From contig CAJPNA010000076.1 of NCBI GenBank assembly GCA_905371865.1, positions 1 to 6,638 on the forward strand: 6,638 bases of DNA, written 5' to 3'. This DNA is from an uncultured Carnobacterium sp. GTDB taxonomy: Bacteria; Bacillota; Bacilli; Lactobacillales; Aerococcaceae. The position numbers and the translations under genes were made by a program. Positions 1 through 6,600 of this stretch are shown one piece after another (position 1 is the first letter of the stretch; each line of letters opens with the position of its first letter). The notes beneath the pieces were generated by a model that saw only the letters and a program-made list of their open reading frames with translations, searched no databases and had not been told where the DNA came from.

Positions 1-1709
1 GTTTAGGAATTCTGGGAACTCTTTACTATTTTATTTCTAATAAAATTACAAAATGGGGCAAGATTGCAGCAGGATTTGTATTAACTATTTTCCTCATTTC
101 ATGTACTCATGAGTTTACAAGTAAATTATGGCATATGGGTCAAAACCCTGCCGGATTCTTTTATCGTTTTTCATGGATTATTGCTTTCTTCTTGATCTAT
201 CTTTCTTATTTAAGTTTAAGAGAAATGGAACGCTTTACTCCAAAAGAAGCGAGTATTTTATTTGTCGGTATGGCCATTATTTTTGTGATTGTTCAGTATC
301 AAACTCATTCATTCTTGACTGTTTGGCAACGCATAGCCACAATCGGAATTTATATGTTTATCCTTCTGGCTTTGTTCTGGACAAAGGTAAAGAAACCATG
401 GGTCGTTATTGCAGCTCTCACGGTAGTTGAACTGACGGCAAATGCTGCTATCGTCCAGTCTAGAGTCGGGTATACGGATGCCTATAAGTATCATGATGCT
501 GTACTTCAATTAAAAGAAGCGATTAATCCGATTAGGCCGGATCATTCTGATTTTTATCGTATTAATAAATCATTTAACTTAAGTAAAAATGATCCATTTA
601 TGGTGGACTATCCAGGTTTATCTGTATTTAGTTCTAACTTAGAAAATAGTACAAGAGATTTATTTGATCGATTAGGAAATAACGGAATTAACGCGACCAC
701 TTATTATCAAGGAACGCCTTTCCAAGATGCTTTGTTCTCTGTGAAATATTTAGTGGTTCCAAAACCTGTATATACGAAAGAATATCCGGATACCTCTAAA
801 ATGTATGTTTTTGGAAATATGGTGACCAGAAAAGATATTACGACTAAAGAACCTGTGTTTGAAGCAACTAGAACGATCACTTATCAAGGAGGTCCAATCT
901 TACCGATTGCTTTTGGGGTGAATGATGAAACGACGAAGGTTAAACTTCAAAATCATCAACCTATTCAAAATCATAATAAAATTGTTCAAGCAATGGGACA
1001 AACTAGTGAGTCTTATTTAACAATTCTAGCAGCTAATGATGTGAAATTGGAAAACATGAAAGTCGTTGATTCTTCAAAACCTGAAACGTATCGACGAATC
1101 GATTCCTCAAAGCCAGGAAAAATTACGTATCATTTAATTCCTCAGTCTTCTGAAGATTATTGGGTATCGATTCCTCAAAGACTTTCCCATTCAGATAAAA
1201 ATAACGTTAGAATTTTGCTGAATGGAAATAGTTATGATTTCCAAAATAAATTCCAACAAGCACAATTAATTCAGATTGCTCATAACTCTCTTGGGAAAGC
1301 AGTAGATTTGACGATTGAAATTGATTCGAATGAAGAGTTTAATCTTTCAGGATTACGTCTAGCACGAACGAATGGAGCTCTAGCCAATCGCATTATTGAA
1401 GAACGTCAACGTCAAGGATTACAGTTGGGACACTGGAATCAAAGTAGTTTTAAGGGAACGGTAAGGATTACGGATGATAGTACTTGGATGATGACGAGTA
1501 TTCCATATGATAGAGGATGGTCAGTGAAGGTAGATGGAAAAGTAGTCGGAACTAAGAAAATTTGGGATAGTTTATTAGCCTTCCCAATTACTCCTGGTGA
1601 ACATGCTATTGAGATGTCCTATTTACCAGATGGCTTTATGGCAGGCTTAATTATTTCTGTTTTTTCTATCGTAATTTACGGAGTTGCAATTTTTAAAAAG
1701 TGGATTTAA
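1..1709 (+). CDS. YfhO-family membrane glycosyltransferase-like protein, 5'-truncated by window edge
   Basis: The reading frame is open to the left edge (codons in phase with base 3) and ends with TAA at 1707-1709, so 568 residues are visible. The ATG at 135 is not the start: it encodes the Met of a conserved WHMGQ motif that the downstream paralogue has at residue 352. About 300 N-terminal residues should therefore lie outside the window, including the first-loop acidic motif expected of GT-C enzymes. Visible parts are about six hydrophobic segments in the first 150 residues, a long extracytoplasmic domain, the family C-terminal signature GWSVKVDGK (W at visible residue 506) with PGEHAIEMSYLPDGF, a last membrane helix and a short Lys-containing end. 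Bacillus YfhO adds sugars to lipoteichoic acid from an undecaprenyl-linked donor on the outer membrane face. That role here is inference; the acceptor and sugar are unknown. It very likely shares a transcript with the next gene (20-bp gap). The family call is firm, the function is not. Confidence 0.88.
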   Translation, partial: LGILGTLYYFISNKITKWGKIAAGFVLTIFLISCTHEFTSKLWHMGQNPAGFFYRFSWIIAFFLIYLSYLSLREMERFTPKEASILFVGMAIIFVIVQYQTHSFLTVWQRIATIGIYMFILLALFWTKVKKPWVVIAALTVVELTANAAIVQSRVGYTDAYKYHDAVLQLKEAINPIRPDHSDFYRINKSFNLSKNDPFMVDYPGLSVFSSNLENSTRDLFDRLGNNGINATTYYQGTPFQDALFSVKYLVVPKPVYTKEYPDTSKMYVFGNMVTRKDITTKEPVFEATRTITYQGGPILPIAFGVNDETTKVKLQNHQPIQNHNKIVQAMGQTSESYLTILAANDVKLENMKVVDSSKPETYRRIDSSKPGKITYHLIPQSSEDYWVSIPQRLSHSDKNNVRILLNGNSYDFQNKFQQAQLIQIAHNSLGKAVDLTIEIDSNEEFNLSGLRLARTNGALANRIIEERQRQGLQLGHWNQSSFKGTVRITDDSTWMMTSIPYDRGWSVKVDGKVVGTKKIWDSLLAFPITPGEHAIEMSYLPDGFMAGLIISVFSIVIYGVAIFKKWI

Positions 1710-1713
1710 TCTA

Positions 1714-1720
1714 GTAGGAG
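1714..1720 (+). promoter_or_regulatory. Ribosome binding site of the second YfhO gene
   Basis: GTAGGAG lies in the 20-bp gap between the two YfhO genes, 9 nt before the ATG at 1730. It fixes the start of the second gene. The short gap contains no terminator, which supports one transcript for both genes. Confidence 0.75.
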
Positions 1721-1729
1721 TAGACTGTA

Positions 1730-4342
1730 ATGACAATTTCAAAATTGAAATTAAAGTATAGTTCGTTATTTTTTATTCCATTTATATTGATGTTGGGGGT
1801 CTTCCTATGTTTAGGTTTGACCCCTTTTTCAAAAGGTTCTATTCATAGTGGAGATTTTCTTTCTCAATACTTTCCATTATACATAGGATTACATAAAATG
1901 TTTTGGAATGGCGATTTTAGCGGACTTTTTTGGTCATTTGAAAAATCATTAGGAGGGGCAATGCCGAGTGTATGGGGATTTAATAGTTTAAGTCCGTTCA
2001 CTTTTTTATATGTCCTTTTTCCTATCTCGAGTTTTCATGTCATCAGTTATATCATTCCTTTAATTCGTTTTGGAGTTATGGGAGTGGTATTTGGTTATTT
2101 TATAGAGAAAAAATATCAAGCTGTATCAAAACGATACTGGCTCGCTGTTGGCTTATGTACTTCTTATGCTTTAAGTGGTTTCATCATTTCTCAGCATTAT
2201 AATCCTAATTTTTTAGATAATTTGGTGTATGTACCTTTTATCTTTTTGGGGATTGAGGATGTTGTTTATGGAAAGAAATCCATTAAACTTCCGGTATTTT
2301 TAGCATTAAGTTTAATTACCAATTTCTATACAGGATATATGATGTGTCTTTTGATTATTCTATACACAATGTATATCGCTTTTTCTGAAGAAAAATCATG
2401 GAAAGAAACTTTTGTAAAAATCATGCGAGTAGCTCTTTTTTCTCTCATTGGAGTAGGGATGGTTGCTTTTTGGCTGTTGCCTGTTTTCAGTGCATTATTA
2501 GAAAGTAAAGCCAGCGCTAGTAGTACATTTGAATGGTCCTTTAAAGCGGTTAATGACTTAGTTTCAATGAGTCAAAAATTTATCGTTGGATCTTTCGGGG
2601 AAAAAGAATGGGGAGATCCACAAGCGCTTCCTCAGCTATTTGTAGGAAGTCTAGGATTGTTTGGGTTGTTCTCCTATTATGCCTGCAGGGGAATTACCTT
2701 AAGGAAAAAAATCATGGCATCCATTGTGCTAGTTGTAATGATATCGTCTTTTCATATTCAAGGATTAGATCAACTTTGGCATATGGGACAAAGACCCGTA
2801 GGCTTCTATTTTAGAAACTCTTGGATTGCTAATTCGTTTCTATTTGTACTTGCTTCAGAGAGCTTAATAAAATGGAAAGCTGAATTTAATTGGACTCATG
2901 TAATAGTAACATCTGTCGGATTTGGGAGTATCCTAGTCGCTTCGTTGATGACTTCTCTAAAAATTGTGGATACCTCTCAAAAAATACTCGCTTTCGTCAT
3001 CTGGACAATCGTTTTAATGATTGTTTTTATTCCAAAAATCAATATTCGAAGAAGATATCAGCTGTTGAGTGGAATAGTGTTGTTTGAACTCGCATTAAAC
3101 GCCTTTATTGGCTTAAGAAGAGTTCCTTATTTTGTCAGTCGCGATAGTATACAAGAGCAAATGACATTAGCCTCCAAGTTTGACGAAAAATATGGACAAA
3201 CTCGCGATGATTTTCAGCGGATGGAAATTCATAAAGGACTTTCCTATGCCAATTTTCCGATTGCGTTTGGTTACAATGGAGGCTCTCATTTTACTTCTAG
3301 CCTAGAGTATTCGTTGATTCAAAAGTTGGGACAATTAGGCTTAGCTACTTCTCAATCAGTCGCTAATTATAGCAATCGAAATGTCATTCTCGATTCACTC
3401 CTGGGTGTTTCTAGAATAATGATGACAGGAGATGAGAAAACGGCTTTCCCTGATATGAGAGGCCTGTATTTAAAAGAAGATACCTTTGAAAAATATACGG
3501 TCTATAAGAATCCATATGTTTTCTCCTTAGGATTTTTAACCAATGAATCGAAGGCTAGAAATGTTCGCTTCAATCAAAATGCTCCAGTTTCGAATCTCAA
3601 TCAATTATTGGAAGTCATTGGACTAAACTCCACTTCAGCTCTCAAGGAAATCACTATCCCTAGACCGATTGTTAAAAATCTAGAACAGTCTGGAGAAAAG
3701 TATACTGCGATTAATGAGGAGGAAGAGACACAAATCCAATGGACGATACCGATGAATCCAAATAAACTTTATTTTGTTCAAATCCCAGTATCGCAATCAG
3801 GAAATATTAATAAATCTAAAGTGATGCTTGACGGGACGAATTATTCTTATGAAGTTCGATTCCATTCGAACCAGCTTTGGCCAATTGGAAATGGAAATCT
3901 TGCTTCATCCTTAAATTTATCTTTTGAAAAAGGAAAGGTCAAAGAATGGAATGTTCAAGAAATTAAATTTTATGAACTGGATATTCCAACACTCGCAAAT
4001 GCTTTAGAACAAACCAAAAAAGAAAATTCTATTACGATTGATTCTTACTCTAATTCGACTGTTAAAGCACATGTAACAGTTACAGATTCGAATCAAGGAT
4101 TTGCGACCTTTACGATTCCTCATTATTCTGGATGGAGTGTATTGGTTGATGGAAAAAAACAAGAGGTGAAAAAATCACTAGATTTGTTTATGGGCGTTAC
4201 ACTGACGAGAGGTGAACATGAAATTGTTTGGGCTTATAATCCGCCAGGGTTGAAAGTCGGAAGTCTCATTTCCGTATTATCAGTCTGCGTACTAATTTTT
4301 CTTTTAAAATATAGTAAAATGGATACTTTGAAAGTTGAATAA
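1730..4342 (+). CDS. YfhO-family membrane protein (probable GT-C-type glycosyltransferase)
   Basis: This is a complete 870-residue protein, close to the usual length for YfhO proteins. It starts with a membrane helix (about residues 12-32) followed by an outer loop with SGDFLSQYFPLY (40-51). Asp42 is the best candidate for the catalytic acid that GT-C enzymes carry in their first loop. The loop continues with the conserved WGFNSLSPF segment (82-90). About a dozen further hydrophobic helices reach residue ~460 and include the WHMGQ motif (350-354). A large extracytoplasmic domain follows (~465-840), with the family signature GWSVLVDGK (801-809) and GEHEIVWAYNPPG, then a last helix and a polar tail. 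Known relatives in Bacillus transfer sugar from undecaprenyl phosphate to lipoteichoic acid; the substrate here is unknown. It is a diverged paralogue of the upstream gene and ends just before a strong terminator. An alternative is another cell-wall polymer or an exopolysaccharide as acceptor. Confidence 0.9.
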   Translation: MTISKLKLKYSSLFFIPFILMLGVFLCLGLTPFSKGSIHSGDFLSQYFPLYIGLHKMFWNGDFSGLFWSFEKSLGGAMPSVWGFNSLSPFTFLYVLFPISSFHVISYIIPLIRFGVMGVVFGYFIEKKYQAVSKRYWLAVGLCTSYALSGFIISQHYNPNFLDNLVYVPFIFLGIEDVVYGKKSIKLPVFLALSLITNFYTGYMMCLLIILYTMYIAFSEEKSWKETFVKIMRVALFSLIGVGMVAFWLLPVFSALLESKASASSTFEWSFKAVNDLVSMSQKFIVGSFGEKEWGDPQALPQLFVGSLGLFGLFSYYACRGITLRKKIMASIVLVVMISSFHIQGLDQLWHMGQRPVGFYFRNSWIANSFLFVLASESLIKWKAEFNWTHVIVTSVGFGSILVASLMTSLKIVDTSQKILAFVIWTIVLMIVFIPKINIRRRYQLLSGIVLFELALNAFIGLRRVPYFVSRDSIQEQMTLASKFDEKYGQTRDDFQRMEIHKGLSYANFPIAFGYNGGSHFTSSLEYSLIQKLGQLGLATSQSVANYSNRNVILDSLLGVSRIMMTGDEKTAFPDMRGLYLKEDTFEKYTVYKNPYVFSLGFLTNESKARNVRFNQNAPVSNLNQLLEVIGLNSTSALKEITIPRPIVKNLEQSGEKYTAINEEEETQIQWTIPMNPNKLYFVQIPVSQSGNINKSKVMLDGTNYSYEVRFHSNQLWPIGNGNLASSLNLSFEKGKVKEWNVQEIKFYELDIPTLANALEQTKKENSITIDSYSNSTVKAHVTVTDSNQGFATFTIPHYSGWSVLVDGKKQEVKKSLDLFMGVTLTRGEHEIVWAYNPPGLKVGSLISVLSVCVLIFLLKYSKMDTLKVE

Positions 4343-4359
4343 TTTGCTGGACTCGTTTT

Positions 4360-4374
4360 AGGAGAATAGTGTAA
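4360..4374 (+). other. Orphan Shine-Dalgarno followed by GTG-TAA
   Basis: AGGAG (4360-4364) is followed four bases later by GTG (4369-4371) and at once by TAA (4372-4374). It lies between the stop of the second YfhO gene and the terminator, and no gene follows it. The stretch TAGGAG...TGTAA resembles the junction between the two YfhO genes (TAGGAG...TGTAATG). It may be a leftover of an ancestral gene junction, or chance. Confidence 0.3.
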
Positions 4375-4414
4375 AAAAATAACGTTATACCGTATACGGT
4401 ATAACGTTATTTTT
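4375..4414. terminator. Bidirectional rho-independent terminator (perfect 40-bp palindrome)
   Basis: All 40 bases pair symmetrically around the centre between 4394 and 4395, allowing an RNA hairpin with a TATA loop and an 18-bp stem. The + strand has a run of five T (4410-4414) on the 3' side. The - strand has seven T opposite the A-run at 4373-4379. It sits between convergent genes, 32 bp after the YfhO stop and 50 bp beyond the PgpA-like stop, so it can serve both. The stem has only eight G-C pairs out of twenty. Each arm contains its own palindrome, ATAACGTTAT, flanking the central palindrome ACCGTATACGGT. Confidence 0.8.
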
Positions 4415-4418
4415 ATAG

Positions 4419-4449
4419 AAAAGGATGAAGTGCTGTGTTTCATCCTTTT
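4419..4449. terminator. Second hairpin, probable auxiliary terminator
   Basis: AAAAGGATGAA (4419-4429) pairs perfectly with TTCATCCTTTT (4439-4449) around a nine-base loop, and a fifth T follows at 4450. On the - strand it starts 15 bp after the TAA of the PgpA-like gene and is the first hairpin that transcript meets. On the + strand it would be a back-up for the 40-bp palindrome. The A/T flanks fit a terminator on either strand, so direction is not settled. Confidence 0.55.
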
Positions 4450-4464
4450 TGCATGTTTGCATGA

Positions 4465-4965
4465 TTAGTCTAATTCTTCTTTTGCTGGAATGCTGTGTGC
4501 TAGACGGCTTGCTGCAGCGGCTGCGATAGCTCCTACTAAGTCGTCTAAGAAGATGTTTACTTTACCAGTTGATTTATCATCTAAGTTTTTAAGAATTCCT
4601 GGTTTTACTTTGTCGATATAACCATAGTTTGTAAATCCGATAGAACCATATACGTTGACGATTGATAATGCTAAGATTTCATCGACTCCATATAGAGGCT
4701 CGTCTTCAGATAGGACATCGTTTAATAATGGATGTAATTTCTTTTCCTCAGCAAGTTTATCCATTTCAATTCCTGTAATGACAGCATTTTGTACTTCACG
4801 TTTCTTTAAAACGCTGTGAACATTACTTAGGCATTCTTCCTTTGTCAAACCTGGAACATATTTTTCTTGTAAGAAATAAACTAAATCAGCAATTTGTTCT
4901 ATGTCTACACCACGTTCAGATAACAATTCTAAAGAACGTTCGTGTAATTCTTTTGGGCTTTTCAT
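4465..4965 (-). CDS. pgpA: Phosphatidylglycerophosphatase A family protein (YutG-like)
   Basis: The protein has 166 residues. Its second half carries the PgpA-family pattern: an acidic segment DEPLYGVDE (88-96), FTNYGYIDKVKPG (111-123) with the D..KP spacing seen in E. coli PgpA, and FLDDLVGAIAAAAASRLAH (139-157), matching the IDDIVAG region of PgpA. E. coli PgpA dephosphorylates phosphatidylglycerophosphate to phosphatidylglycerol. Residues 1-65 differ from the E. coli enzyme: they are charged and helical, with no GT.GS motif and no clear membrane helix, as in the Bacillus YutG type. True PGP phosphatase activity is therefore uncertain, since Bacillus also has an unrelated PGP phosphatase (YqeG/PgpP). 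The start is ATG at 4963-4965 with AAAGGAGGA just upstream. The gene is separated from the reductase by a terminator and may have its own promoter. Family call good, exact reaction moderate. Confidence 0.82.
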   Translation of the reverse strand: MKSPKELHERSLELLSERGVDIEQIADLVYFLQEKYVPGLTKEECLSNVHSVLKKREVQNAVITGIEMDKLAEEKKLHPLLNDVLSEDEPLYGVDEILALSIVNVYGSIGFTNYGYIDKVKPGILKNLDDKSTGKVNIFLDDLVGAIAAAAASRLAHSIPAKEELD

Positions 4966-4971
4966 AAAAAT

Positions 4972-4976
4972 CCTCC
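4972..4976 (-). promoter_or_regulatory. Ribosome binding site of the PgpA-like gene
   Basis: On the - strand this reads GGAGG within AAAGGAGGA, six bases before the ATG at 4963-4965. It is a near-consensus site and supports the chosen start. Confidence 0.8.
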
Positions 4977-5018
4977 TTTTTATTAATTATGAAACCCTTT
5001 TAAAAAGAGTAGCTTTTT

Positions 5019-5027
5019 ATTTTAACA
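5019..5027 (-). promoter_or_regulatory. Possible extended -10 promoter of the PgpA-like gene
   Basis: The - strand reads TGT then TAAAAT, an extended -10 with one mismatch to TATAAT. The best -35 candidate, TTGGGC (5043-5048, 18-bp spacer), is poor and lies inside the reductase terminator hairpin. Transcription would start near 5012 and give a leader of about 46 nt containing the ribosome binding site. The call rests on motif and position only. Confidence 0.35.
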
Positions 5028-5065
5028 CAAAAAAAGAAAAACGCCCAAATGAATTGAGCGTTTTT
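5024..5065 (-). terminator. Rho-independent terminator of the reductase operon
   Basis: On the - strand, AAAAACGCTCAA pairs with TTGGGCGTTTTT around the loop TTCAT. The tail then continues as a T-rich run (TTTTTCTTTTTTTG). One pair is U-G in the - strand RNA but C-A in the + strand RNA, so the hairpin is stable only when read from the reductase side. It begins 16 bp after the reductase stop codon. Confidence 0.82.
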
Positions 5066-5081
5066 AAAATTTTGTAAACGG

Positions 5082-6068
5082 TTAGAACATGGATGAACTG
5101 TGAATCGTGCTTGGTCGACTATTTGGGTTCACATACGTCATCGCAGCATTAATGGCTACGGGTGCTTCACCAAATCCAGTAGCAATGATTTTTACTTTGC
5201 CGTCATATGTTGCGATATCTCCAACCGCAAAGACACCAGGAAGTGTGGTTTCCATTTGGCTGTTTGTCACAATACAATTTCTTTGAACTTCAAATCCCCA
5301 ATTTTTCATGCCCCCGATAGAAGAAGAGAAGCCATAGTTCACAATGAAATCGTCAACAGGAATTTCGATTTGATCTTCGACTTTAGCGTGTTTTAGTACA
5401 ACGGATTGAATTTTCTCACCATTCCCGATTATTTGCTCAGGAAGATAAGGGGTTAACATTTCAACGCTCGATTCTTCAAGTTGTTTTACGCTATGTTCTT
5501 GAGCTCGAAACTGAGGCCGACGATGAATAATAGAAACTTTTTTTGCAATGGGTTCCAAGGCAAGCGCCCAGTCTACAGCAGAGTCTCCACCTCCACAGAT
5601 AGCGACAGTATGGTCTCTAAAGCGTTCTAGGTTATTGACAAAATAATGTAAATTTTTACCTTCATATTGTAAAGCTTCATCAATTTCTAGTTTTCTTGGT
5701 CGAAAGGCTCCATTTCCACAGGCAATAATCACCGTCTTTGCTAAATGGGTTTGTTTTGAAGTAATCACTTCATATCCAAACTCAGTTTTGTTTAATTCTA
5801 AAGCTTCTTCTTCTAAACAGTACTGAGTACTTGGGAATCTTTCTAATTGTGCTAATAAGTTTTCAATTAATGTTCCTGCTTGGATTTCAGGAAAAGCAGG
5901 GATGTCATAGATTTTTTTTTCAGGATATAACATCCATGGTTGACCGCCTAATTCCGGTAAACTTTCTATAATTTTAACAGAAGCTTGGCGTAGACCAGCG
6001 TAAAAAGCGGTGAAAAGCCCGACAGGCCCACCGCCGATAATAATAATATCAACAATCTCTTGAGTCAC
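5082..6068 (-). CDS. Ferredoxin/flavodoxin--NADP+ reductase, thioredoxin-reductase-like (type 2, YumC-like)
   Basis: This 328-residue cytoplasmic flavoprotein should move electrons between NADPH and ferredoxin or flavodoxin. It shows an N-terminal FAD-binding GGGPVG (12-17), the segment GGQPWMLYPEKKIYDIP (41-57), the NADP-binding GGGDSAVD (159-166), the 2'-phosphate-contacting HRRPQFRAQE (182-191) and the second FAD motif GVFAVGD (278-284). The redox CxxC of thioredoxin reductase is absent: cysteines are only at 84, 117, 158 and 265. With the C-terminal extension carrying His323 in TIHSSSMF, this marks the reductase subclass typified by Bacillus YumC, where a C-terminal His stacks on the flavin. 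The start codon is GTG (6066-6068), set by CGGAGGT six bases upstream; the next internal Met is residue 46. It follows the DUF212 gene by 13 bp, so the two are probably co-transcribed and translationally coupled. No ferredoxin or flavodoxin gene lies in the window. Confidence 0.92.
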   Translation of the reverse strand: MTQEIVDIIIIGGGPVGLFTAFYAGLRQASVKIIESLPELGGQPWMLYPEKKIYDIPAFPEIQAGTLIENLLAQLERFPSTQYCLEEEALELNKTEFGYEVITSKQTHLAKTVIIACGNGAFRPRKLEIDEALQYEGKNLHYFVNNLERFRDHTVAICGGGDSAVDWALALEPIAKKVSIIHRRPQFRAQEHSVKQLEESSVEMLTPYLPEQIIGNGEKIQSVVLKHAKVEDQIEIPVDDFIVNYGFSSSIGGMKNWGFEVQRNCIVTNSQMETTLPGVFAVGDIATYDGKVKIIATGFGEAPVAINAAMTYVNPNSRPSTIHSSSMF

Positions 6069-6074
6069 TTTGTA

Positions 6075-6079
6075 CCTCC
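6075..6079 (-). promoter_or_regulatory. Ribosome binding site that sets the GTG start of the reductase
   Basis: The - strand reads CGGAGGT with the GGAGG core at these bases, six bases before GTG. It lies wholly in the 13-bp gap after the DUF212 stop codon. Ribosomes finishing that gene end next to it, which suits translational coupling. Confidence 0.8.
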
Positions 6080-6081
6080 GA

Positions 6082-6591
6082 TTAATAGAACATTCTTAAA
6101 ATAAAGGCCATTATAATTCCTGTTAATACCCCGGCAAAGACCTCTACTGGTTTGTGACCTAAATATTTTTTAATAATTAATTTTTTATTTTCTTCTGTGT
6201 CGAAAATATTGATGGGATCGTCTTCCGATTCAATTTCAACATGCTTTAGAGAACTAGACTCTTCTCGCAAATGTTCTTCGTATAATTTTTGTAATAAAAT
6301 CCCTTGTTCACCGCTTTGTCGTCTTACCGCCATCGCATCGAACATAACGATTAAACCAAAAGTAGTGGCAATAGCTACTAAAGGAGAATTGAATCCATAT
6401 TCGATAATTAGAGCAGTAATCAAAGAGCTAACTGCTGCAGAATGAGAGCTAGGCATTCCACCAGTACTCGTTACTAAAGAAACATGAGCATCTGGTTTCT
6501 TTGAAAAATAGGCAATAGGAAATTTAACAAATTGTGCAAACAGAATCGAACAAATAGAAGCGACTAATGGATAATTCTGAAATATTGTCAT
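6082..6591 (-). CDS. Divergent PAP2 family membrane protein (DUF212, YuiD-like)
   Basis: This is a 169-residue integral membrane protein with about four hydrophobic segments (roughly 8-28, 50-65, 70-87 and 149-167). The DUF212 motifs are in order: KFPIAYF (23-29), STGGMPSSHSA (42-52), MFDAMAVRRQSGEQ (83-96) and LGHKPVEVFAG (144-154). PSSHSA resembles the middle phosphatase motif of PAP2 enzymes, and the His of LGHKP could be the nucleophile. The classic KX6RP and SRX5H signatures are not present in standard form, which is normal for this family. Its reaction is unproven; lipid phosphate or pyrophosphate hydrolysis is the natural guess. Residues ~105-142 are a charged, acidic linker rich in Glu, Asp and Ser. 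The ATG (6589-6591) is preceded by a weak AAAGAG. It is the first gene of a probable two-gene operon with the reductase. Confidence 0.9.
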   Translation of the reverse strand: MTIFQNYPLVASICSILFAQFVKFPIAYFSKKPDAHVSLVTSTGGMPSSHSAAVSSLITALIIEYGFNSPLVAIATTFGLIVMFDAMAVRRQSGEQGILLQKLYEEHLREESSSLKHVEIESEDDPINIFDTEENKKLIIKKYLGHKPVEVFAGVLTGIIMAFILRMFY

Positions 6592-6600
6592 TCAACTACA

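Noticed and set aside
135..137. ATG at 135 as the true start of the first YfhO gene
   Set aside because: The frame is open upstream to the window edge, the upstream residues match the paralogue, and this Met belongs to the conserved WHMGQ motif.
128..430. A 100-residue open frame overlapping the first YfhO gene
   Set aside because: It lies in another frame of a clear, family-matching gene, has no ribosome binding site and no recognisable protein features.
2608..3087. Two short open frames (68 and 65 residues) within the second YfhO gene
   Set aside because: They are shadows of the real frame with Cys/Ser/Arg-rich, low-complexity composition and no start signals.
4375..4414. The palindrome as an insertion-sequence end or recombination site
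   Set aside because: There is no transposase or recombinase gene, no second copy in the window and no target duplication; its place between convergent genes is explained by termination.
4234..4443. A 69-residue - strand open frame across the YfhO 3' end and palindrome
   Set aside because: It runs through the terminator hairpins and the end of a real gene, and has no family resemblance.
5100..5396. A 98-residue + strand open frame opposite the reductase
   Set aside because: It is antisense to a well-supported gene and has no ribosome binding site or known motif.
5082..6068. Thioredoxin reductase as the identity of the flavoprotein
   Set aside because: There is no CxxC motif between the FAD and NADP domains, and the C-terminal His-containing extension fits the ferredoxin/flavodoxin reductase subclass.
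6197..6445. An 82-residue + strand open frame opposite the DUF212 gene
   Set aside because: It is antisense to a motif-rich gene; its Ser/Cys-rich composition is typical of a shadow frame.
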